Shown piece after piece: positions 47,954 to 59,900 of a stretch of 64,000 nt of DNA (position 1 is the first letter of the stretch; each line of letters starts with the position of its first letter). The stretch lies in contig NC_092522.1 in NCBI RefSeq assembly GCF_037038585.1, positions 125,718,661-125,782,660 of the forward strand, given 5' to 3'. A program made the translations under genes and the position numbers. The stretch is from Patagioenas fasciata (taxonomy: Eukaryota; Chordata; Aves; Columbiformes; Columbidae). The notes beneath the pieces are model-generated. The model was not told the origin of the DNA, ran no database searches, and saw only the letters and a list, made by a program, of their open reading frames with translations.

Positions 47954-50900
47954 CTGGGGCGGGATGGGAAGACTTCATTTCCTTCTCCCCCCGCCTCCCC
48001 TTTCCCCAAAACCCACCTGTTGTCTCAGGCACCTACACGGGCAGCGCCGAGGGACACCCAGCGCTGGGCAGGACGAGACCTCGTGTCTCAGCATCCGGGG
48101 TGTCTGTATCATCGAGTCGCAGGATGGCTTGTGTGGGAGGGACCTTCCCAGCCCCCCCGCCCCCTGCCATGACAGGGACATCTGCACCAGCTCAGGGTGC
48201 TCAGAGCCCCGTCCAGCCTGGCCTGGGATGTCTCCAGGGATGGTTCAGCCACCACCTCTCTGGGTACCTGCCCAGGCTCTCACCACCCTCAGCACAAACA
48301 ATTTCTTTCTCCTTTAGTTTAAACCATCACCCCTTGTCCTGTCACAACAGGCCCTGCTCAGAAGTCTGTCCCCATCTTTCTTATCACCCCTTTTAAGCAT
48401 TGAAAAGCCGCACTAAGGTCTCCCCGGAGCTTCTCTTCTCCAGCTGAACCCCCCAGCTCTCTCAGCCTGTCTCCAGCAGAGCTGTTCCAGCCTCGGGTCA
48501 TTCCTGGGGCTGCTCTGGCCCCTCTGCAGCAGCTCCGTGTGTGTCCTGTGCTGAGCTGCATATGATGATACACAACACCCTATTTTTAATTCGCATCCAA
48601 CAACCATCAGCAAAGCGAGGTCAGCCGTTTGAAACACATCACACCCCAACAACTCATGGCCAGTTCCGCCCCAAAGGAACAGGGGGTTTGCTGCGGCTCC
48701 TCCGCCTGCCCCGAGCCCGCAGACCGTCCCAGCGGCACATCCCGCGGCCCCCGCGGCCCCAGCGTGGCACTCACCAGGAGCGGGACTTCCTCACCCGCGA
48801 GGCCGCCGGCCGCTCCAGCAGACTGTCCAGGCGCATCAGCCTCTCCAGGTGGAGAGCCCGGGGGTCCTGCTCCGCCGGGTCCCTGCTCCGCTCAAACTCA
48901 AAGATGGCTGGGGGGGACAGGTCCAGCTCCAAGAACATGATGTTCTCAGCCTGCAGCGGGACAGGGCAAAGGGAAAGCCACCACTGGGAGTCACCGTGTG
49001 GCAGAACACGGCACCAGCTCCGGCAAGTCCACGCTGCCAAGAGAAGGTGATGGGCACACCGGGCAGCGGGACCCTGCTCTGGCTGTCGCAGTCTCAGGGT
49101 TGGCCCCAAACTGGAGCCCGGGTCCCTGCTCTGCTCAGGCTCTGCTGGTCCTTCCTCAGACTGCACGGCCCCATCCCTCCCAACAGCAGGAGCTCCAGCA
49201 CCGCTGGGCAGCAGCTCAAGGACCAGCTGAGAGCACGGCCACCCATCCTGCCACGTGGGAGGATAAAGCTGGCGGCTTGATCTGACCTATCTCAAATCAG
49301 TTGCTGCTTGTTTATTCCATTTCCTCTTCCACTGTTCATCCAGCCACCCATCCATCCACCCAAACACCCATCCATCCACCCAAACACCCATCCATCCACC
49401 CACCCATCCATCCACCCAAACACCCATCCATCCACCCATCCATCCATCCATCCCAACACCCACCCATCCATCCACCCAAACACCCATCCATCCACCCATC
49501 CATCCATCCACCCATCCATCCATCCACCCCAACACCCACCCATCCATCCACCCAAACACCCATCCATCCACCCATCCATCCATCCACCCAAACACCCATC
49601 CATCCACCCACCCATCCATCCATCCACCCAAACACCCATCCATCCACCCACCCATCCATCCATCCACCCACCCATCCATCCATCCACCCACCCACCCATC
49701 CATCCATCCACCTAAACACCCATCCATCCACCCAAACACCCATCCATCCACCCAAACACCCATCCATCCATCCACCCAAACACCCATCCATCCACCCAAA
49801 CACCCATCCATCCATCTACCCAAACACCCATCCATCCACCCAAACACCCATCCATCCATCCACCCACCCATCCATCCACCCAAACACCCATCCATCCACC
49901 CACCCATCCATCCACCCAAACACCCATCCATCCACCCATCCATCCATCCACCCCAACACCCACCCATCCATCCACCCAAACACCCATCCATCCACCCAAA
50001 CACCCATCCATCCACCCACCCATCCATCCACCCAAACACCCATCCATCCACCCATCCATCCATCCATCCACCCCAACACCCACCCATCCATCCACCCAAA
50101 CACCCATCCATCCACCCATCCATCCATCCACCCAAACACCCATCCATCCACCCACCCATCCATCCATCCACCCAAACACCCATCCATCCACCCACCCATC
50201 CATCCATCCACCCAAACACCCATCCATCCACCCACCCATCCATCCATCCACCCACCCATCCATCCATCCACCCACCCATCCATCCATCCACCCACCCACC
50301 CATCCATCCATCCACCTAAACACCCATCCATCCACCCAAACACCCATCCATCCACCCATCCATCCATCCACCCAAACACCCATCCATCCACCCAAACACC
50401 CATCCATCCATCTACCCAAACACCCATCCATCCACCCAAACACCCATCCATCCATCCACCCACCCATCCATCCACCCAAACACCCATCCATCCACCCACC
50501 CATCCATCCACCCAAACACCCATCCATCCACCCATCCATCCATCCACCCCAACACCCACCCATCCATCCACCCAAACACCCATCCATCCACCCAAACACC
50601 CATCCATCCACCCACCCATCCATCCACCCAAACACCCATCCATCCACCCATCCATCCATCCATCCACCCCAACACCCACCCATCCATCCACCCAAACACC
50701 CATCCATCCACCCATCCATCCATCCACCCAAACACCCATCCATCCACCCACCCATCCATCCATCCACCCAAACACCCATCCATCCACCCACCCATCCATC
50801 CATCCACCCAAACACCCATCCATCCACCCACCCATCCATCCATCCACCCACCCATCCATCCATCCACCCACCCATCCATCCATCCACCCACCCACCCATC

Positions 50901-53900
50901 CATCCATCCACCTAAACACCCATCCATCCACCCAAACACCCATCCATCCACCCATCCATCCATCCACCCAAACACCCATCCATCCACCCAAACACCCATC
51001 CATCCATCTACCCAAACACCCATCCATCCACCCAAACACCCATCCATCCACCCATCCATCCATCCACCCAAACACCCATCCATCCACCCAAACACCCATC
51101 CATCCATCCACCCAAACACCCATCCATCCACCCAAACACCCATCCATCCACCCATCCATCCATCCACCCAAACACCCATCCATCCACCCAAACACCCATC
51201 CATCCATCCACCCAAACACCCATCCATCCACCCAAACACCCATCCATCCACCCATCCATCCATCCACCCAAACACCCATCCATCCACCCAAACACCCATC
51301 CATCCACCCATCCATCCACCCACCCAAACACCCATCCACCCATGCACCCATCCACCCACCCAGCCATCCCCCCCTCCCATTTACCCAATGACCTCTTGTC
51401 CCCCAGCAGCCACTGGTGCCCTCCCACGTACCCGGTAGCGAGGATGAGACCCCATGGCCATGGCCACGCGTGCGTACTGGCTGATGGGTCTCTTGTACCC
51501 CACGGCGGAGGTCGGCCGCTTCTTCATCTGGTTGCTGTTTCTGAGAAATACATTAAGAGGGGAGCATACGTTAGAGAACATGGATCCCTACTGAACACGT
51601 GTCCAAACAGTGATGAACGGAGCTCGTCCATGGGGAGTGAAGGGGCGCCCTTCCTGCTGGGGCTTGGCTTGGAGATGATTTCCACCCGTAGGCACCTGCG
51701 ACCATCCCAGGACCCCTGATGTCCCCCAGCCCTGGGAACAGGGACATACCCTCCGGTGGGCACCAGCGGCTGGAACTTCCACTGGTCCTCCTCACCGTCG
51801 AAGTACAGGCGGTTCATGATCTTGTTCTTCTCTTCTGGTGGGATGAAGTTCTCGATGATCAAGTACCTGAGCAAGTGAGCGGCCCAGCGAGAGACGGAGC
51901 GGGAGAGGATGGGGTTAATGTGACAAGTGACAGAAAACAGGTGGGAAAGGGAGAGGAAAGGGATGTCAGGAAGAGAGGGAGACAGGGAAATGGGAGAACA
52001 TCCAGACGACGGAGACAGGGCAGAAATGGAGCAGTTGAAGCAATAAATGTGGCCAACAGAGAGGTGGGAGAGGGAGGGCAGGGATGGTGAGGACGAAGGC
52101 TCTGGCAGCTCTGGCAGCTCTGGCAGCCTCCGACCCGCTGCTCCCCACCAGGAAACAAAGGAAAACTCAATGGTGCAAAACAGACCCAAAGGGAATCTTT
52201 TTTGTCCACATTTGGGGGGCAAATTGAGCAGCTGCAGAAAATCGTTGCGAGTCGATGAGCTGCTTCATGGAGCCACTGGCTTTTGAAAGGTTGGAATTGT
52301 GTTTGAAAGAACAGGTAGCAGAATTTTCTTTCTAGTAAAAGTATAAATATTTTATCTTGAACATGTTTATATATATGTATATGTATATATATTTGTCTAG
52401 GTGGGGTTTTTTAAAGACATTGAATACGCTCATTGCTCGAGGTGAAACCAAACCCAGCGAGGGGCTGGACCCGCAGCTGCGGCTCCTGCTGGGGAAGCGC
52501 CGCCCGGCTTTGCCGTGGTGCCAGCAGCTCCTGCGGCGCTGGGGCCACCCCACTCCCCCAGGCTGCTCTCCCTGTGCCGACAGCGCTGGGGACCGGGCAG
52601 GTGTCCCTGTGCCCTGGGGGGACACTGCGCTCCAGCCCCCACCGCCACGTCCCGTCACTCACTCAGCCACAGCCACGGTGCTGCCGCGCTCGGGTTTCTG
52701 CTCGTGCATTTTCTGGTTTCTCTCCTTTGGCAGCACTGTTTTAATGCTCTTGCACGCAACGCGCCCCGCTCCACGGGGTAAGTCTGTCCTACAGCTTCTG
52801 CCACCGCTGGCAGGGCAGGCAGCGCTCAGCCGTCCCTGTCGGCAGGCGCATCGCCCCCTCCGGCGGCACACCCACTGCTGCTCTGCGCACCCCAGCTCGC
52901 TCTGTGCACCCCACTCTGCCCTGTGCACCCCAGTGCTGCCCTGGGTACCCCAGCTCTGCTCTGTGCACCCCGCTCCACCCTGGGTACCCCAGCTCGCTCT
53001 GTGCACCCCACTCTGCTCTGTGCACCCCAGCTCTGCCCTGGGTACCCCAGCTCTGCTCTGTGCACCACAGATCACTCTGCAAACCCCAGCTCCACCCTGT
53101 GCACCCCAGCTCTGCCCTGGGTACCCCAGCTCTGCCCTGTGCACCCCAGCTCTGCCCTGGGTACCCCAGCTCCACCCTGTGCACCCCAGCTCTGCCCTGG
53201 GTACCCCAGCTCTGCCCTGTGCACCCCAGCTCTGCCCTGGGTACCCCAGCTCCACCCTGTGCACCCCAGCTCTGCCCTGGGTACCCCAGCTCTGCCCTGT
53301 GCACCCCAGCTCTGCCCTGGGTACCCCAGCTCCACCCTGTGCACCCCAGCTCTGCCCTGGGTACCCCAGCTCTGCTCTGTGCACCCCGCTCCACCCTGGG
53401 TACCGCAGCTCTGCCCTGGGTACCCCAGCTCTGCTCTGTGCGCCCTGCTCTGCCCTGGGTACCCCAGCTCTGCTCTGTGCACCCCAGATCACTCTGTGCA
53501 CCCAGCTCCGCCCTGTGTACCCCAGCTCTGCCCTGTGCACCCCGGCTTTGCTTTGTGCACCCCAGCTCTGCCCTGTGCACCCCAGTTCTACCCTGTGTAC
53601 CCCAGCATTGCCCTGCTCACCCCAGTTTAGCTCTGCACACCCCAGATTGCTCTGTGCACTCCCACTCTGCCCTGTGCACCCCAGACCACTCTGTGCACCC
53701 CAGCTCTGCTCTGCACACCCCAGACCACTCTGTGCACCCCCACTCTGCCCTGTGCACCCCAGTTCTGCTCTACACACCCCAGATCACTCTGTGCACCCTC
53801 ACTCTGCCCTGTGTACCCCAGATCACTCTGTGCACCCCCACTCTGCCCTGTGCACCCCAGTTCTGCTCTGCACACCCCAGATCACTCTGTGCACCCCCAC

Positions 53901-56900
53901 TCTGCCCTGTGCACCCCAGTTCTGCTCTACACACCCCAGATCACTCTGTGCACCCTCACTCTGCCCTGTGTACCCCAGATCACTCTGTGCACCCCCACTC
54001 TGCCCTGTGCACCCCAGTTCTGCTCTGCACACCCCAGACTACTCTGTGCACCCCCACTCTGCCCTGTGCACCCCAGTTCTGCTCTACACACCCCAGATCA
54101 CTCTGTGCACCCTCACTCTGCCCTGTGTACCCCAGATCACTCTGTGCACCCCCACTCTGCCCTGTGCACCCCAGTTCTGCTCTGCACACCCCAGATCACT
54201 CTGTGCACCCCCACTCTGCCCTGTGCACCCCAGTTCTGCTCTGCACACCCCAGATCACTCTGTGCACCCCAGTTCTGCTCTGCACACCCCAGATCACTCT
54301 GTGCACCCCCACTCTGCCCTGTGTACCCCAGATCACTCTGTGCACCCCAGTTCTGCTCTGCACACCCCAGATCACTCCGTGCACCCCAGATCGCTCTGCA
54401 CATCCCAGTTCTGCTCTGCACACCCCAGCCCTGCTCTGTGCACCCCAATCGTGCCCTGCACACCCCTGCACGGCAGCTCCGGGGCAGGGGGGATGCACCA
54501 GCACCTACTTGAGCTTCAGCTCCCGCGTCTGCTCGTTCTGCGCCTCCTCCAGGTCCTGCCGCACGCGGATGTACTCGTCGTGCTGGTCCTGGATCTCCGC
54601 TTTCACGGCCTGCAGCTTGGCGTACAGCTGGGAGAGAGGAGCCCTCAGCCCGCGGCCCGGGGCTGCGGGGCCCAGGGGGCGCAGGGACGGCTGTGTCCCC
54701 CTGCCACGCTCTCACCTTCTTCAGCTTCTTGGTTTTGATCTCCACCTCCTGCTGCAGGGAGGTGAACGTCTCCCGCAGCTCCATGGTCTCCTCGTCCCGC
54801 AGCATCATCTCCTGCTGCATCTCCCGCTCCCGGCGTTTCTGCAGCGCGGGGGGAACGCTCAGAGCGGGGAGGGGGGACCAGCCCCCGGGACACTCTGGCA
54901 CCCAGGCCCCCGCGCCGGTACCTGCTCGGCTATCTCCTGCCGCTTCAGCTCCAGCATCTTCTGCTGCTCGTTGGTGTGGTCCACAATGGTCCTGCCGCCG
55001 ATGAGCAGCTTGCTCTCCATCGCCTGGGGGGGCAGGTGGGCGGGGGTCAGCGCACGGCCCCACGGCGCTTGTCCCAGGTGTCACCCCCAGCCCTGGTCCC
55101 TGTCCGGGGCACCCTGTCCTCCCCCCACTTCGGGAGGTGGGAGCTCTGGTGTGGCACGTGCTGCGGCCCCAGCGGACGGGGGACACGGACACCCGCCGGC
55201 CCAGGGCTGGTTCGGCACCGCCGGGGGCTGCAGTGGGGGAGCAGGCGCCGTGTCCCTCCACGGGGACGTGGCACAGGCCGCTGGCACCGAGCCCGGGCTG
55301 GTTGGGGTCCCGCTTCCTTCCGCACAGCTGCGAGCCCAGATGTGCAGCAGCTGCCGGGACCGGCCCCAGCCGAACCGGGGTTCTGTCTGCTCTCCCTCGC
55401 GCTGTGCGCACACACGCTTGTGTACAGCCCCAGGGCACACACATGAGAGCACACCCAGGTGTGCACACCCCATGCACACACACATTAGCACACGCATGCA
55501 TGCCCATGAGTGTGCACAGGGATGCGCGCACGCGTGCTGGTGTGTGCACACACTGAATACACAGGCATACACGTGTCGGTGTGTGCACACTCTGAATACG
55601 CGCACACACGCATTCTGGTGTGTGCACACACTGAATACACAGGCATACACGTGTCGGTGTGTGCACACTCTGAATACGCGCACACACACATGCTGGTGTG
55701 TGCACACATTGAATACACAGGCACACGTGCTGATGTGTGCACACTGAATACACGCACACACACATGCCAGTGTGTGCACACACTGAATACACGTGCACAC
55801 ACTGAATACACGTGCACATGCATACCAGGTATGTGCACATATTGAATACACATGCACATGCTGAATACATGTGCACAGGTGTGCTGGTGTGTGCACACAC
55901 TGAATACACATGCACACGTGTGCCGGTGTGAGTACACACTGAATACATGCACACATGCGTGCCGGTGTGCGCACACACTGAATACACATGCACACGTGTG
56001 CCGGTGTGAGCACACACTGAATACATGCACACATGCGTGCCGGTGTGTGCACACACTGAATACGCGTGCACAGGTGTGCCGGTGTGTGCACACACTGAAT
56101 ACACATGCACAGAGACGCAGGTGTGTGCGCACCATGCACCGTGTGTGTGCGCACCATGCACCGTGTGTGTGCGCACCATGCACTGTGCGTGTGCACACCC
56201 GTGCAAGATGCGTGTGCAGCCCCGTGCCCGCCCGCAGCCACGTCCGTGTCAGGGTGTCAGTGGGACGGAGCGGCTGGCACCGGGGAAGGGGAGGGCGGGG
56301 GGCTCAGGGGCACGAGCAGGGATGGATCCAGACGTCCCCGCACCACTGCACATGGCTTTAAAAATTAATGTCCCCGCCAGCGCCTGCGGCAGCACCGCCC
56401 GTCACCGTCACCGTCACCGTCACCGTCACCGTCACCGCCAGCTGCTGACCCTCACATACCAGCGAGTGCCTGCCCTCCCCCGCGGGTGTGTGCCCTCGGG
56501 GTCCCCCTGCACCCCTCGATCAAGGACCCCACATGCAAAGCTCCCCTGTGAGACCCCCACGGCCGCTCAGCACCACAGGGCGCACCTCCCACGGGTGCCC
56601 CATCCAGCCCACCCTGCACCCCCAGCCCCAGCACAGGGCCCCCCCAGCCCTGTTGCCTTCGGCCAGTGCCGCTGGCGGGGGATCCTGCCGGAAGCCACCG
56701 GGGTGCCGGGGGGGCTGAGACCCCCGAGGGCAGCCCCTCAGCCCCGTGCTGTCCCCCCGCTGCCAGCGCTCCCCATAGCAGCCGCACTGGGGGCACTGGG
56801 GTGCTCTGGGCCCTTCGCGCCCCCTCTTCCAGAGCCGGTTCTTGGTCCCAGTCACACACTGTGATAGCAAATGTCCCCTACGCGCTGCCGGGGGCGGGGG

Positions 56901-59900
56901 ACGGTGCTGGGCCCGGGCAGGGTGCTGTCCCCTCCCCACAGGTCCCCACGGGATCAAGGGGTCTCTCAGCCCTGCTGATCTCACCCTGCCCAAGCACTCG
57001 TTCCCTCTAAGGAAATGAGTCCCGATGTCCTTTACCCTGGCACAGATGGAAGGTTAAGCCTCTCACGGAACTCATTTCCGGCACCCAAATAACGTCCCCC
57101 GCTCTTCCCCACCCGCTGACCCCGGCAGCTGCCAACGCCGTGGGGCGCGGGGCTGCGCACAGCACCGGGCAGGGGCTCCGCCGCACCCGCCTGCTGCACA
57201 GCTGGGTGCCCAGGTGCACATCTGGGTGCTGATGTGCACGTCTGGGTGCCCAGGTGCACATCTGGGTGCCCAGGTGCACGTCTGGGTGCCCAGGTGCACG
57301 TCTGTCGGGGGCTCAGCGTCCCCCCGTGTCCCAGCCGGGCCCCGGCAGTGCCACACGGCAGAGGCAGCGCCCACATCCACGAGTGTGACAGAAAGATGGG
57401 ACCCAGCGAGTGTCACCCATGTGTGAGGCACCCCTTGTGCCCCCCGGTCACTGCGACCGCCTGTGCCGTGGTCACTATGGAGACATCAAACGTGTGAGCA
57501 GGACATGGGTCTCTTTTGACGCCGGTGCCTCCTTGCTGGCTGTGCCGTGTGGTAGAGCTGCCCCTGGGCACCGGGGGCCACCGCGTGCCCCCCACAATGT
57601 CCCCTGGGCAGGGCCCTGGCAGTGCCTGCGGTGACAATCACAGCTGGTTCTGTCCCCACCGCTGGCCCAGGGCGGGGGGGTGGATCTTTGCCCCCAGGGC
57701 GACACCTCGCTGGTGTGACCATACCGCACCCCACGGTCCTGCAGGCCACCGAAGGGGACGCGGCGTCATCGCGCCTCCAGCCCTGCCCGTTACTCAGCAG
57801 TTACAGGACACGCGGTGGCCCCGAGCCAGCCCGGCTGCACCGTGCCGGACGAGGCCACCGCGCGGGACGGCTGCCAGCCACAACCCGCGCTGCGCCGCCG
57901 CGGGGCACCGGCTGCGGAGCCCACCCCTGCGCCGGGCATCCTGCTCTGCCGGGACACCCCAGGGGACACCCGGTATGGGACATCCGGCATGGGACACCCG
58001 GCATGGGACATCCGGCATGGGGCACCCGGCATGGGACATCCGGCATGGGGCACCCGGCATGGGGCACCCGACAGGCCACACAGCAACCGGTGTGCCCCCA
58101 CGGCTCTGCCCCAATGGCACGTCGCAGTGTGAGCCCCCATACCCATGCAGGCATCCAGGCCACGCATCCCTGGACATGACCATGCATCCTTGGGCACGGC
58201 CACACGTCCCTGGGCACTGTCATGCGTCTCTGGGCAGGGCCGTGTGTCCCTGGGCACGGCTGTGTGTCGCTGGGGCTGCAGCCAGCCTGGCTCTGGCCAT
58301 GGAGGAGGGTCTGACCGCTCCCCCCTGCTCAGCCCCCGAATCCGCCGGCAGGGACCGACACCCCAGGTGTGTCCCCTGGAGGCTCCGTGCCAGCTCCCCA
58401 GCCCGGCCACCACGTCCCGGCCACGGCAGTGATGGAGCGGCTGTGCCCAAATGTGACACGGTTGTCAGGGTGCCCAGGTTCGGCCCCACTGCCATGGGGC
58501 TGGGACCCCCCAGCCTAGCCAGGAACAGGAGCAGGGCTGGGGGGGCAGTGGGACAGCCCCCGACCCCCAGCATGGCTGCAGGGGCTGCAGCCCCAGCCCC
58601 TCACACTCAGCCCCACGTCCCCGAGCATCCCTCACAGGGCGCCAGAGACGTGCGCCCACCCACCCTGTTCTGGCTTGGGGGTGCCAGGAAGGATTTGAAG
58701 TGGGGGGCACACGGGGGTCCCTGCAGAGCTGCCAGGCGCTGCCCGTGGGGCTGGACAGGAGCGGGGGGCAGGCAGGGACGGCAGCGCCGTGTCCCCAGCC
58801 CCAGCCCTGGGCGTGTTCCCAGGGCCACCGGGGACGAATCTGCAGCATCACTCCCCGCCCCGCGCCAGCCGCTTTGTTGTGCCGAGGGCATGGGGGCTGA
58901 GCACGGCACGGGGGCTGAGCACAGCACGGGGGCCGAGCACGGCACGCTCGCGCCACCAGTGACCCGCTCCCCATGGCCCTGCGTCTCCGCGCCCCCAGGA
59001 GCCCCCACGCAAGGTCCCCGCGCAGGTGGGCACCCCCAGCCACAGGGGCTGCCCCCGGACACCCTGCTTGGACACCTCGCTGGGGAGCCCACCCTGCCTG
59101 GACACCTCGCTGGGGAGCCCACCCTGCCTGGACACCTCGCTGGGGAGCCCACCCTGCCTGGACACCTCGCTGGGGAGCCCACCCTGCTTGGACACCTCGC
59201 TGGGGAGCCCACCCTGCTTGGACACCTCGCTGGGGAGCCCACCCTGCTTGGACACCCTGCTCGGGCCCATCCGAGCCCCCCACAGGGGCAGGAGGCAAAG
59301 CAGATCTTCCCCCAGCGCCACTCGCAATGGCGCGGGGTGACAGGTACCTTGTACTTGGTGGCCAGCAGCTCTGTGGCCTCCTGCTCCTTGCGCAGATCCT
59401 CTATCATCTTCTCCTTCTCCTGCAGAAGCTTCTGCTTCTCCTCGCTCACCAGGCTGTGGTCATCCTGGATCGCGGCTTTCTCCTCTTCCAGCCTCTCCTT
59501 CTGCTCCTTCAAGTAGTTCTCCATGTTCTTCTCCAGGCCTTCCTCGTTGTCATCCTCGCCTTCATTCTCCGTGGCACTTTCTCCATCCGCCGCTTTCTTC
59601 CTGCGGCTGCTCCTTCTCCTCTTCTTCCCCAGCATGCCGCGTTTCTCCAGCTGGGCCTTCAGCCGGACGATCTCCTCCTGAAACTCCCGCAGCAGAGTGT
59701 CCTTGGGGTCCTCGTTCACCCGGGGCTTGTTCTTGATGTTCTTGGCCCTGTTGGCGAACCTGAGGGTGGAGAGGCTCTCCTCGTAGCTGTGAGAGGCCGG
59801 GCCCAAGGTGGCCACCATGATTGTCTTGGCGTTGCCGCCCAGGGAGTCCTGCAGCAGGCGGGTCAGCTTGGAGTCCCGGTAGGGGATGTGTGTGCTCTTG

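Larger units (their letters stand above)
55024..59347. other. KIF3C: KIF3C intron 1 (4.3 kb)
   Basis: The largest coding intron. It contains the Z-DNA-prone array (55.5-56.2 kb), a hexanucleotide array (56.4 kb) and three further minisatellites (57.2, 58.0 and 59.1 kb), listed separately. The remaining sequence is GC-rich and unrecognised. Confidence 0.7.

Noticed and set aside
46309..48032. Heptapeptide-repeat frames GTAPPVS (plus) and GAVPDTG (minus)
   Set aside because: A 21-bp tandem repeat keeps frames open on both strands. Resemblance to a collagen- or mucin-like protein is coincidental.
49287..51391. Long frames on both strands (up to 696 codons) encoding IHPSTH- or [12 protein letters not shown] repeats
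   Set aside because: They lie within KIF3C intron 6 and consist only of the CATC/CACC array.
52357..55747. Two plus-strand frames of 793 and 947 codons
   Set aside because: They run antisense through KIF3C exons 2-4 and the intron 4 array; open because the ~20-bp unit lacks stops.
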